Assembly (NCBI GenBank): GCA_947184155.2
Contig: CAMXCT020003768.1
Location: forward strand, 454,032 to 518,031
Reading direction: 5' to 3'
Source: Cladocopium goreaui
Taxonomy: Eukaryota > Sar > Dinophyceae > Suessiales > Symbiodiniaceae
DNA: 64,000 bases
Positions 35,888 through 45,403 of the stretch are shown piece after piece. The notes below the pieces were generated by a model, which worked only from the letters and a program-made list of their open reading frames with translations, was not told the origin of the DNA and made no database searches. How positions within the stretch are numbered: the first letter of the stretch is position 1; each line of letters begins with the position of its first letter. The translations under genes and the position numbers were made by a program.

Positions 35888-38800
35888 TATATATGTATGA
35901 GTGTATCTGTGCATGTCCGCATGCATTCTCTGTGTGTGTGTCTGTCTGTGTGTCTGTCTGTCGGTCTGCCTGCCTGCCTGCCTGCCTCTCTCTCTCTCTC
36001 TCTGTGCCTCGCGCTCTATTTTTTTTAATCTATTTATTCACTTCTTTATTCAGTTAGAGAGAGATAGATACACACACACACATATATATATATATATATC
36101 TGTCCATCTATCATATATATAAATATATATATATAGATAGATGGACAGATAGATGGATAGATAGACAGATAGATAGATAGATAGACAGATAGATAGATAG
36201 TTAGACAGACAGACAGATAGATAGATAGATAGATAGTTAGACAGATAGATAGACAGATAGATAGATAGAGAGATAGAGAGATAGAGAGGTAGAGAGAGAT
36301 AGAGAGATAGAGAGATAGAGAGATAGAGAGATAGAGAGATAGAGAGATAGAGAGAGATAGAGAAAGATAGGGAGAGAGAGAGAGAGAGATAGAGATAGAG
36401 GTATAGATATATGTTTATAGAGAGAGGGAGAGAGGAAAAAAAATATTTATATTTGTGTACATATTTATATATATATATATAGTATGTATAGATGTGTATA
36501 TACATATATTTATACATGGCAAAGCAAGGCTAGAAACAGTATAGTTGTCCCGGGTACACAAAATTATCCTTCAAGTCAATTCGCGAGCACATACTGGAAT
36601 TGTTTGGATGTATTGCCCTGTGCTGTCTTGCCCGCAGATGTTATTTGAGCTTGCGGCATTCACGTAAATTTATAGTAAACTTGTTTTTTTGAGGGCCCGG
36701 ATCCATAACGGAAAAGACCCGGTTACAATCGGATTGGCATATATGTATATATATATACATGTGTGCGTGTGATTATGTAATACTATATGTTTTTTATCTG
36801 AGTAGATAGGTAGCTATGAAAAATATTTGGGCCCCCAATGGCCCAGGCAGTCCGTCCACACCAAGGCATAGAGGACGTCCTCAGTCGCGTCCCACGCGAG
36901 GCCCAGGGCGGATAGCAATTAAATAGTTATAGTCTATTTATGATAGTATAATAGTAATTAAATAAGAACGTCAACTGATAGTATTAATGGGGTAATAGTC
37001 TATGAAAATAATAGTCAATATCTAAGAAAAATCCAACTGACCTTATCGATCTGACCTCTCTGTTCCCCATGTTGGTGGTTTCCAATGGTTTACCTTAATA
37101 ATGTTGATATATCACAACCCGCTGGCTTCCCATAATGATGCATAAACTGGAATGCTCCTTGTGAGGAGCGACTTATCAATCAACTCCCCACCATTCCCCA
37201 AGTTTTGGATCTATGCTTCCAAATTTTGTATTTGGTAGGTCCACTAGTTCCATCAAATTTGGTGATTTTCCTTGATTTCTCCAATTTTTAAGCGTCAAAT
37301 GGGGTCGGTTAGACTAAATGCCACAATTAGCTGGTGATTTGGGTACTCAATCTAACCGACCCCTACTTTTCCCGGGAAATGTGGGGGAAGTCATCGGGGC
37401 AGGCGTCGGTTAGACTAACTGGCCAAATCACAAGCTAAATGGGGCACTTAATCTAACCGACCCCGATTTCTGGACATGTTCCCAAGATCTGGGTAAGGTG
37501 AGGAATTTAGCGAATCCTCCACTTGTGTCCTATATACTTGTTTGGGCAACTTCACTTACTCATGGTTAAATAATTTGCTTTTGGCATCGACCGAGTAAAG
37601 CTCCACCATTTTGGAGGAGCTTGAGATATAAATGTCAGGAAAGCATGAAAATTTGCACTATTTATACTAGAACATGGTGTCGGGACAGGCCGGGTAATTA
37701 GGGACAAATTTAAATGTTCTCAGGCAAAAATAATCTGACTATCGTTTTACTATCACTATATTACTAAACTAATGTCACACAAATAGTCAATGATAGTAAA
37801 AATAGTCTACTTCGAGGACCCTGAGATGAATAATAGTTAGTATATTGGGCTTATCTTAATATAGGATAACCCAAAATACAATCAACTATCATCAATATTC
37901 CCATGAAAAAGACCATTGGGTGTTATACCGGCATAAACCATTTTCAGACACACCCAAATTGCAGTTAGGACCCTGGGATGAATATTAGTCTAGCATCACT
38001 GATACAATGATATCACAATAATAATACTATTCGAGAATTGTGAGTTAGGAGTAGAAATCAAAGTACAATAGCAATAATATCACAAACAATAATGCAATGA
38101 TAGAAGTGTGACAAATATGATTCAACATCATGATGCAACAAATACTGGTAGCAAAGATAATACCATTTTGATGCAACATGTTTTTCCATATTTTTGGGTG
38201 GAGATGGGCAGCAAATTTTGGAACTTGCTTCACAAGAATGCACGAATCAATCCCCTCACTGCTCCACGAACCAACCAATGGGAAATCGACATCTGCAAAT
38301 AGATAGATAGACAGATACGTGGATAGTATTATACGTACACATAGGTAGATAGACAGAAAGTTGGGTTGGTAGATAGAGAGAAAAATGGATCGATAGATAG
38401 GTAGGTTGGTTGGTAGATAAATATGTAGATAGCCCATTTCCATCCTGCAATTTTTTGGGGGATTATTCACCCAGTTGTTCATAGTTTTTGGATTTCCCTA
38501 TGTCTATCTTTCACCTGGAAACGCACCAGTTCCAAGGTGCCACACCAACCTCCCAGAGGGAGAAAACCACGATGAACAAGTCCAGCCAGCCCCAGGTCCA
38601 GTCGTCGCCCCAAAACAAGCCGCAGCCATCGGCGCAGATGCGAATCCAGAGCTCGATGGTGAAAAGTGCCGTGTAGACATGCTGAACGATCCTGAAATTT
38701 CTTTGTTTCTTGGTTGAAGGTTGACCGTGACTGACTTGGAAGTCAGAACCAATCAGTTTTTTTGAGTAAAATCCGGGTCAAGAAAATTACAGTGAGAAAT

Positions 38801-41800
38801 GAGACTGGTCTGCATCTTTGTAGGGGCTACTATATAGTGTCTTGGATCGATATCAAGATTGTTAACCGCTAGGCGCCAGCATGTGGACAACAAAACCATT
38901 TGGAAAAACACAACCTGCAAGCGCAAATGCTTCAGCGATCTATGAATTATACCACTTTTATCTGCAGCTACCCTTATCTTGAGAGGAATTCCTGCAACTA
39001 ATTAAGTGTTTGAACTGAAGATCCGAGACACTTGGGCATATGGATATAGATGAGTTCATCCAAGACTTGCAAAACACACTAAACAGTTGCGCGTTTTCCA
39101 AAAAACAACGCCATGGCTCTGCACACCGGTGTGCGTAGCGTTCGGTTCGGAGACGGACAGTTGCAGTTCCACACCGATGAAGATGCTGTTGGTGACGACC
39201 ACCAAGGTAAATGCCAGATCAAACGCAGAACGGGTCACCAGCCTTTTCCTCAGAGTCGGACTCACCATACGATTCATCGGCATGTTGCAGAGATGTTTTC
39301 ATATTTGACCATCCGTAGACCATCCCAGAATAAGATCAATAAGTTGGAAACCTGGAACTGGAACTGGGGAATTTTCATCATCGACAAACCACTTTTTTTT
39401 TCATGGTGTTTCTATCTTTTTGGGGTTTGTTGTTTCGCCATTTGGGGAAATCCTTCTTATTCCCATCAGTCCAGTGACATCACGACATGTCATGATCAAA
39501 TTCATCCAAATACATATGTGAATGGAGGTTTGCAGCTTGGAAAATCATCCGACTTCATGTTCTTTGTTCCAGCAGCCATGTTTGATTAGTAGGATTTGCT
39601 TCTTTTTGCTGGTTGCTATAGATCAAACGTGACAATGGAAAGTCGGTCCATGGCAAGCGCGGGGATTTTCGAGCGGCCGGCCACGTCTGAGGACACCGGC
39701 GGCTAAGTCACCATTGTTCCCATTATATCATATCCCCTATGTATATAACTATATATATATATATATATCATCCAATCCAGCCACTTTTTGATTACCCAAG
39801 GGCACATCTTTAGTTCCATGATTTTCCAAAAATCAACCTAACAATGGCTAGTTCTCCAGGATTTTCGGATGAAATTGATGAAATCCCCAGCTTTTTTCAA
39901 CAGAGATGGATTGACCCATCTCTGGAAACGCCGAGCAACGCCCAGTTGGGTGGCTTCTCCTCCACGATGGCTGTGTTACCGGTGTCCATCGAGGCGGAAC
40001 GGCGCATGGATGCGGCATGGGCCTCCCATTTTTTTCAATGGCTAGGAATCGATAGGAATAGATATCCATGGGAAAATGGCTAGATATCCATGGAAAATGG
40101 CTAGATATCAATGGCTAGGATGTTCAAGGCCAAAAAAAATTGGAAGATATCCATGGGAAAATGGATGGAGAATGTGGATTTTCTAGCTCTCTCTGATGAG
40201 AAAAAAGTTGTCGCCTGGAAAACCGACGAATTTTCATGTGTTTGCCCAATCAAGAATCGAACAAGGAAAATTATGGAAGACAGGATCGCCCTAATAGCTA
40301 AGGGATAAAATGCACTACTGTATATAAAATGTAGGATAACCCATGGGGTTTACTTGTTGTGCCATTCGAAAACCAAGGAACTTCAAGAAAATGTGACAGA
40401 ACAGGAAAGCCTCGGCATCATGACTTCCCCGCCTTCTTTTTCTTTGTCAAGTCAGTCTGGGAAAATGTCTTAAACAACTGAGGTGTGAAACTGGGGCGCT
40501 TCTTCTTCGCCTTGGGGAGCCAGACAGAAACCTATCAGCGCTATGAAATGCTATAAATGGCTGATGTGGGCTCACGAGGGTCTACGAAGTTTCTTTGACC
40601 CCTCCCTAATTTTCATCCATTTTCCAGGTTGAAACATGTTGAAACATCTTGAAACCATTCCGGACTGGCTTGAGGAACATGTTGAATCAACTCTAATTAC
40701 ATGTGTAAGCGGCTGTTTTACCACAGTTTTTGTCGCATGTTTTCCCAGAAATCCCACATTGCTTGGAGGATCATCCCACTCAGGTGGTTTCTACCTCACC
40801 CTTACTAAACACTAAATTTTGGATGATCCCACAATAACAGTGAGCCTTACTAACCACGAACATCGGGGATGATCCCTGCCAAGTCGCCCGCGCTTCGATC
40901 GCCAAGGCCCGCTCGCTCTTGGCACTCGAGCGACGGCTGCTGTGCTCAGCCTTCGACTCTGGTGCCGCGGGCTGCGCAGGGGGCTCCTCCTTCGGGGGCT
41001 CTTTGGGAAGATCCGCCGGGAGCTCCTGGCGCTCCTGGCCATAGCTTAGGGGATGTCTTTGAAGCCTAACATCCCCTAAAAAATTTGGATTTTGGATGGG
41101 TTGACGTTACCAAAAATGGGATTGGGGGCAGGGATTTGGAGATGAGCAACAATGGTTGTTTTAAAGGTGTGGAGGAAACCAAGGATTTCACTGCTTAGGC
41201 ATCAAATGTAGGGGTTCCTGTCAATTATACCGACGGAAATGGTGATGTTTTGTCGGGGAAATGGCAGCAATAGCATGGGAATGATCATCATGGTTGGTTC
41301 ACATCCAATCTTGTACTTTCCTGAGTTTGTTCGTTGCCATAATCCGCAGCCTCCTTGTTTCATGTTCTGTGCCCAAAAAATTGTCATTATTACCCATCAA
41401 ATCACTTTGTTCATATGAGGATTTGTCTGAAATATGATTTATCATCAGTTTCCACCTAGAAATAGCCATTTGGGGTAGGCCCAGCTTGGGACAAACCCGA
41501 AACTTCGGATCTGATACAGTATTGCCCGGTTCACAATCCTGCTTGGCAAGTCCCTTAAGTGAGGTTATCCCATTCATAGCTGGGCTACACCTATGAGTAA
41601 TGTCAACCCCATTTTTCCACCTAGGCTTTGAATAATTGGGGGAGACCAATTTTTGCAGAGCACATTATCACTTTTTTGCTGGTGCGCCTCCAAAATTCAT
41701 CAACCACATAGATAAGCCATGGAGTCAGCTAGGTCAGTTGGATGGTTGATACCTTGGTGAAATATTTCCATAACTGGACATCAAATACTCTATATATCTA

Positions 41801-42417
41801 TACATGTACGTACGTACGTACGTACGTACGTACGTACGGGTAGGTAGGTAGGTAGGTAGGTAGGTAGGTAGGTAGGTAGGTAGGTAGGTAGGTATACTAT
41901 ATACGTATACTATATATGTATACTATATATATACTATATGTATACTATAAAGGTATACTATATATGTATACTATAAACTTATACTATATATGTATACTAT
42001 ATGTGTATACTATATATGTATAATATATATGTATACTGTAAATATATACTATAAACGTATACTTTAAATGTATACTATATATATCTATATATGTATACTA
42101 TATATGTATACTATATATGTCTACTATATATGTATACTATATATATATACTATATTACTATATATGTATACCATAAAGGTATACTATATATGTATACTAT
42201 ATATATACACACACTTTGCACATTTTTCCTTCACCTGTACTAACCTGACTCCAATGGCCCAGGACGTCATCCGGTCCTTGCTTTCCCTCAGTTCACGTGG
42301 CATGCCCAGTCCCCGACTCGTAGCTGGTGAAGCCGACGGGCGTCGGCTGCCCAGTATGCGCGAGGACGTGCCCGAAGGAAGGGTGTCCTGGTGGTGAAAT
42401 GGTGGCTGAAATGGTCG
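27056..42417 (-). CDS. Single-domain voltage-gated cation channel with EF-hands (multi-exon gene)
   Basis: Gene-level entry. Fifteen minus-strand exons from 41034 to 27056 join without a frame break, about 580 residues; a sixteenth (42245-42417) is upstream. In order: a Pro/Ser-rich cytoplasmic N-terminus; S1 ([20 protein letters not shown]); S2 ([15 protein letters not shown]); S3 ([15 protein letters not shown]); S4 with seven Arg/Lys at every third residue; S5; pore loop [19 protein letters not shown]6 ending [17 protein letters not shown]; two EF-hands; and a coiled tail. This matches the single-domain Ion_trans plus EF-hand channels abundant in dinoflagellates, probably four subunits per pore in a membrane, conducting Na+ or Ca2+. 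The first EF loop ([12 protein letters not shown]) lacks Asp at position 1 and Glu at 12. The second ([12 protein letters not shown]) is canonical. Ion selectivity cannot be read from sequence alone. The start codon was not found. Confidence 0.88.
27764..27829 (-). CDS. Channel exon: amphipathic tail helix
   Basis: Between AG|GC and a GC donor (GCCGGA). Encodes [20 protein letters not shown], the helix that follows the EF-hands in this channel family. Phase fits both neighbours. Confidence 0.78.
27916..28017. mobile_element. Foldback MITE-like element in a channel intron
   Basis: Terminal inverted repeats of ~35 bp starting CATTGGATTGGTTTA and continuing with GGGAA, ATTTGCAGGAA, separated by ~30 bp. 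Lies in the 297-bp intron between the exons at 28127 and 27829 and makes up a third of it. No coding capacity. Confidence 0.75.
28127..28167 (-). CDS. Channel micro-exon after the EF-hands
   Basis: 41 bp encoding [13 protein letters not shown], between AAG|T and GTGAAG. Accepted because its phase joins the flanking exons and the position matches the family's post-EF segment. It is the only channel exon not beginning with G, which lowers confidence. Confidence 0.6.
28620..29310. repeat. Dispersed TGTACAAAATG motif cluster in an intron
   Basis: Some dozen copies of TGTACRAAATG or its reverse (CATTTTGTACA) spaced irregularly over ~700 bp, e.g. near 28961, 29003, 29046, 29084, 29121, 29203, 29251 and 29271. 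Also a direct repeat of GTAGTGGCCCCCTGTT at ~28823 and ~28886. They lie in the 2.0-kb intron between 30184 and 28167. Confidence 0.6.
30184..30257 (-). CDS. Channel exon: end of EF-hand 2
   Basis: Encodes [20 protein letters not shown] then LGEIW. The first residue completes the second EF loop. Acceptor TAG|G, donor GTTGGA. Confidence 0.85.
30760..30833 (-). CDS. Channel exon: EF-hand 2 (canonical loop)
   Basis: Encodes [20 protein letters not shown] followed by VEIE. The loop [12 protein letters not shown] keeps Asp at 1 and 3, Gly at 6 and Glu at 12, so it should bind Ca2+. The donor is the rare GA (GAAACA). Confidence 0.88.
30909..30983 (-). CDS. Channel exon: second half of EF-hand 1
   Basis: Encodes [20 protein letters not shown] then FQTL. 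Loop position 12 is Gln instead of Glu. Acceptor CAG|G, donor GTGTCT. Confidence 0.85.
31122..31170. repeat. GGTA/GATA microsatellite
   Basis: Short tetranucleotide run inside the intron between 31250 and 30983. Confidence 0.9.
31250..31320 (-). CDS. Channel exon: start of EF-hand 1
   Basis: Encodes [20 protein letters not shown] then GAE. Starts at GGAG|G, ends at a GC donor (GCATGG). EF loop position 1 is Gly instead of Asp. The start was chosen because it alone keeps phase with 31552. Confidence 0.75.
31552..31637 (-). CDS. Channel exon: end of S6 and linker
   Basis: Encodes [20 protein letters not shown] then [15 protein letters not shown] is the S6/C-terminal signature of this family. 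Polypyrimidine tract and CAG|G acceptor. The GC donor (GCGAGG) is preferred over the nearby GTTGTT because only it keeps frame. Confidence 0.82.
31845..31882 (-). CDS. Channel micro-exon: S6 core
   Basis: 38 bp encoding [12 protein letters not shown], between CAG|G and a GA donor (GAAACT). Precisely bridges the pore exon and VFCQSA in phase. Confidence 0.87.
31990..32112. repeat. ~55-bp tandem repeat abutting a splice donor
   Basis: Three imperfect copies of TCCAAGAAACTCATGTAGTA. The last (32097-32112) runs across the donor of the pore exon at 32106. Confidence 0.6.
32106..32250 (-). CDS. Channel exon: pore loop and start of S6
   Basis: Encodes [20 protein letters not shown], then SGGVSWENV, then [16 protein letters not shown]. 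The P-loop has the GGVSWE filter-like motif with its acidic residue. Acceptor CAG|G, donor GTTTCT. Confidence 0.9.
32985..33092 (-). CDS. Channel exon: end of S5 and turret
   Basis: Encodes [20 protein letters not shown] followed by [26 protein letters not shown] continues S5. Acceptor CAG|G, donor GC (GCTAGG). Confidence 0.87.
33385..33535. repeat. Degenerate AATGTCAGATAG minisatellite
   Basis: Short irregular units (AATGCCAGGTAAAATGT, AATGTCAGATAG, AATGTAAGAATATG) inside the 33737-33092 intron. Confidence 0.65.
33737..33934 (-). CDS. Channel exon: S4 voltage sensor, S4-S5 linker, S5
   Basis: After a 12-residue linker it encodes S4, [20 protein letters not shown] then [12 protein letters not shown], with Arg/Lys every third position (seven charges). 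[20 protein letters not shown] follows. This is diagnostic for a voltage-gated channel. Acceptor CAG|G, donor GTCACT, 66 codons. Confidence 0.93.
33955..36520. repeat. Block of simple repeats in the 4.6-kb S3/S4 intron
   Basis: In order: TTTATG/TTTATTA-rich sequence (33955-34230), AT and GA microsatellites (34255-34375), a mixed unique piece (34380-34860), a pyrimidine-rich TTTCTTTC tract (34870-35250), TATC/CTGT arrays (35250-35540), GATA (35833-35890), TGTC/TGCC/TC (35930-36005), AT (36080-36140) and GATA/GAGATA (36135-36405). Long Ser/Leu/Tyr/Ile frames here are artefacts. Confidence 0.85.
37301..37363 (+). mobile_element. 63-bp inverted-repeat element, copy 1
   Basis: Ends GGGGTCGGTTAGACTAA and, in reverse, GGGGTCGGTTAGATTG. 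The middle (TTAGCTGGTGATTTGG) matches copy 2 in reverse orientation. Confidence 0.6.
37403..37464 (-). mobile_element. 62-bp inverted-repeat element, copy 2
   Basis: GCGTCGGTTAGACTAACTGG at one end, TCTAACCGACCCC at the other. Internal sequence is the reverse complement of copy 1, 40 bp away. Confidence 0.6.
38303..38435. repeat. Short GATA/GGTTGGTA microsatellite
   Basis: Degenerate tetranucleotide run ~115 bp downstream of the S2-S3 exon. Confidence 0.75.
38550..38691 (-). CDS. Channel exon: S2 and S3
   Basis: Encodes [20 protein letters not shown], then a short loop, then [18 protein letters not shown]2 has the conserved acidic residue (IELW) and S3 the conserved Asp (WLDLF) that pair with S4 charges. 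Acceptor CAG|G, donor GTTGGT. Confidence 0.92.
39120..39248 (-). CDS. Channel exon: S1
   Basis: Encodes [20 protein letters not shown] then [14 protein letters not shown] and an Asn-containing extracellular loop. Donor GA (GAGCCA), acceptor GAG|G. Both were chosen because they alone keep frame with the neighbouring exons. Confidence 0.8.
39940..40022 (-). CDS. Channel exon: pre-S1 segment
   Basis: Encodes [20 protein letters not shown] then EEKPPNW. RRSAS is a possible basophilic-kinase site. Acceptor GAG|G, donor GTTGCT, phase fits both sides. Confidence 0.7.
40855..41034 (-). CDS. Channel exon: Pro/Glu-rich N-terminal region
   Basis: 60 codons, [20 protein letters not shown] then Ser/Arg-rich [20 protein letters not shown]. 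Acceptor CAG|G, strong donor GTTAGT. Low complexity, disordered cytoplasmic region. Its upstream partner is unknown. Confidence 0.65.
41800..42215. repeat. ACGT, GGTA and ATGTATACTAT arrays in series
   Basis: A run of seven ACGT units (41807-41837), thirteen GGTA units (41838-41892), then ~25 copies of an 11-15 bp TATACTATATATG unit to 42210. Intron of the channel gene. Confidence 0.92.
42245..42417 (-). CDS. Candidate N-terminal exon of the channel
   Basis: Encodes [20 protein letters not shown], then [14 protein letters not shown] and [18 protein letters not shown] acceptor and a good GTTAGT donor. Same strand and style as the next exon, but its exit phase (2) does not fit the entry of 41034, so an intermediate exon is missing or this belongs elsewhere. 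Confidence 0.5.
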
Positions 42418-43352
42418 CTGAAAAATGGGTGAATAGGTGTCAACAAAAAAAAAAAACATGAACTCCATTTTTGTCATGGCGATTTTGGTTTTTAGCCTTT
42501 CAGACAAACCCAAAGGTTGAACATGTCGATTTTGGGTGATGTTGGTGTTGGTGAAATGTGTAGATGGCTCTTGCTTGAATTCCGCCCTTTGTTTTTGCTT
42601 CACTTTCCACCCGCGGTTGAAAATTTCATTTTTTGCTTGAATTTCCCCCGACAAAGGCGGGTTCACTGACATCATGGCCGGCTGGAAAGCACGGTGATTT
42701 CCTATTGCTATGTGGCTAGAGTGGCGATCAGTTCACCCTGGAACCCTGCTGTTCACCCCATAGCTGGGATTTATGGATGTTCATCCACCCCAAAATATGG
42801 TATTGCATAGGTTGCAAATGGTTTTCATCCATCTCCATGTTAGAGTTCCGGAGGGAATGATCCAAAATAATCCAAAGTGCGCTTCACTATTCACTATGTT
42901 CCCCCTTCGCACGCGACTAACGTGCTGCAAAAATGGATGGCCATTAATCCACTGACAGAAAGAGACCTGGCCAAGGAGCAGATTTCCATAATCGAATTTC
43001 GAAGAACGATTCTGATTTCCTCTAAGCCATGGTCCACAACCTGGTGAACCCCTGGTTTTCACAAAATAGCTAAATGGATGTTCATCCCCAAAAATCATAG
43101 TTTTTAAGTTCTTGAAATGGTTTGAAATCATCCTCAAATAACAAAAAATTACCTAACGCTGTGTTTTTTTAAGGGGGGCCTGATGTCCCGTGCGGCACCT
43201 TCGATTTGGCCTTGATCCCGCCATTCAACAGGATAAGCTCCAACAATTTACCTGGCGGAGCCCGGAGACCCCGAAGCACAGTTCAGGTTAACCTTTTCAA
43301 ACGGGGGATGATCAACTGCTTGGGCTTTGTGGGGTTATATACTGTTAATATT

Positions 43353-43462
43353 TACCCTCCAGGACTCTAACATCACTATGGAAAATCGCCATTGCAAATA
43401 GGTATATAGATCATCTATAAATGGGCCATCTTCCATAGCTATCTTTAGTTACCAGAGGGTAT
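43353..43462. mobile_element. MITE-like element, TACCCTCYGG family, complete
   Basis: Left TACCCTCCAGGACT, right TTACCAGAGGGTA, ~110 bp, with internal ATGGAAAATCGCC and CCATAGCTATCTTTAG. Related ends occur at 25.55, 27.01, 32.65, 58.56 and 59.86 kb. Confidence 0.65.
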
Positions 43463-43879
43463 AAACGAACTACCTGGTGCATCGATCCGTTCGAATGTCC
43501 GCATACTAAACTGACAAATCTCAATCCGGCGTTGACATCAAGTGGTTCCTTCATGGGAGGCCAACTAGCATGTACCAACCAAAAAGCGTCTTGACCTTGG
43601 GGTTTGCTTCACCCAACATGGAATGACTTCGAACCTCATGTTCCCCAGAAAAAAAAAACCTTGTCATAAAATGTTGGATATTCGTAGCATTTCTGCACAA
43701 GCCCATATCATATTGTTGATATCCCGGTATCTCTCCATAAAATCCATGGATTTAATATCCTTCATGTTGCGAATCTCCGAAAAATGTATACACCTAGATA
43801 TGCTATTGGCGTCATACTATTGCTGTTGTTTTTAAGCCATGTATGGCTGGGAATTACCACAACAGCAAGGCAAAAAAAA

Positions 43880-44020
43880 AAAACATGTCCAAGCGGAGCA
43901 TCAAATGGACCGGCCAAGGCACATTGATGATCAATCTTCAGCGCCAAATCCTTGTGTTTGGCTTCAATCATGGCGCATAGCTCTCCATCCCTTCCTGGGG
44001 CATCTCGGGGAAACATGGCA
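43880..44020 (-). CDS. Weak candidate exon (coiled-coil-like)
   Basis: Minus-strand frame with ELCAMIEAKHKDLALKIDHQ, amphipathic and coding-like. It could be an N-terminal coiled coil of the channel gene. Splice borders were not determined. Confidence 0.25.
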
Positions 44021-44800
44021 GGAATGAGGCTTTAAGATGGTTTAACCATGTTTAACCATCAAAGATACAAGGTGCTGCACCAGTTCTTTGGCTAAGGCTG
44101 GTCTATAACTCTATGACTCATATTTCACTGGGGTTCATGGCGAACATATCTATAATTAATGGGGTCCATAAATCAACTTACAACTAATGGAACCATCCTG
44201 AAAAACGGATATTAATGGCCACTAACATAGTAAACAAGATGATCGCAATGCTTGGGAACACAATATGACTCGGTCCAATACTTGCTAAACTTCTAAACTA
44301 GGGTTTTGATTTGGGGTAATTAAGATTGGGGGGACGGGTACAATTATAATCAATTATATACTTGGATATATGTGGTTTCTCATCCAAATTGGGGAAAAAT
44401 CAGCGAAACCAAGCAGCAGGACAGAAACTCCAGAACATGTTAGAAAGATGATGCCAGGACGTTCATATTCTTTGCACAACAATCGCCAGAGATCAGAGGG
44501 CCCCTGTCTGTTGCCAGAAAAAAGGTGTTGAACTGTTTTGAAGCTATACCTTGTCCCACTAAAATGGAGGCCACTCGCTGTACCCCCACATGCATCACGA
44601 CCGTCATCCACTTCATTCATCACACCTCCGTTATGCGTTTCTATATTATATCTATGTGCGTATACATATGCGCATAGTATAACAAATATACATTGTATTG
44701 AATATACATTGACATACACACATATGTGCAGTGTTTGTACTACATATTGTGTTATACTGTGAACATGTATAAATATATATATAATACAATTATATATATA
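44021..44800. other. Intergenic spacer
   Basis: No convincing exon. AT-rich microsatellites at 44640-44800. Confidence 0.45.
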
Positions 44801-44802
44801 TT

Positions 44803-45033
44803 GACGGACTGAAACTTAGAATGCGCGCCAGGTTTCCAAAAATCCCTTTTTCGTAAACTTAGAATGCGGCGCAGCCCCGGGCGGCGACCAGACAGTTAGA
44901 ATGCTGACCCAAAATGTTTAGATTGAGATAGATAAAGATATACTGAAATGACGGATGGGGCATCATGGAGCATTCTAACTGTCTGTAAACTACTCTCAGG
45001 AAAGGAGCGTAGCATTCGAAGTTTCAGTCCGTC
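44803..45033. mobile_element. 231-bp inverted-repeat element, CTTAGAAT family
   Basis: Left end GACGGACTGAAACTTAGAAT, followed by GCGC. The right end (45012-45033) in reverse is GACGGACTGAAACTTCGAAT. Internal GCATTCTAACTGTCTG and GCGGCGCAG boxes. No coding capacity. Flanks are AT microsatellites, so no target duplication can be read. Confidence 0.75.
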
Positions 45034-45403
45034 GGTGTGTGTATATATATTGTACATATATTAAAAAAGATAAATATATAGATACGTAGCTAAAAAAAAC
45101 GTGGCCTCAGGGAACCTCATTGGGTGCAAGGTACATGGTCCGGCACTAGCATATTCTAGCATGGATGTGTGGGTTTGCATCATGTTTTCAAAAAAACTTT
45201 CTATATACATACCAAGTATGTATGTTTCCAGAAAAACACCAGGGAACCTTGAGGGAACACATGAGTTGTGGGGTACAATTGTCTGCGCAACCAAATATAT
45301 ATATATATTTCCCAACAATCAATGTTTTGAAGAAACTCATGGGTTTTAGGCATTCCTACCTCCCACATTCTAACTGCTTGTAAACCTATATATATTCGAT
45401 GTT
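45034..45403. other. Segment between the small element and the 565-bp array
   Basis: Low-copy sequence with an ACATTCTAACTGCTTGTAAACC box at ~45365 like those in the array units. No gene seen. Confidence 0.45.

Larger units (their letters stand above)
36521..38300. other. Unique-looking intron sequence with two small palindromic elements
   Basis: No exon recognised. 36940-38040 is rich in ATAGTC/TAGTAT boxes. The elements at 37301-37363 and 37403-37464 are listed separately. Confidence 0.5.

Noticed and set aside
34998-36517. Ser/Leu/Tyr-rich 155-231 codon proteins
   Set aside because: Translation of TTTC, TATC and GATA microsatellites.
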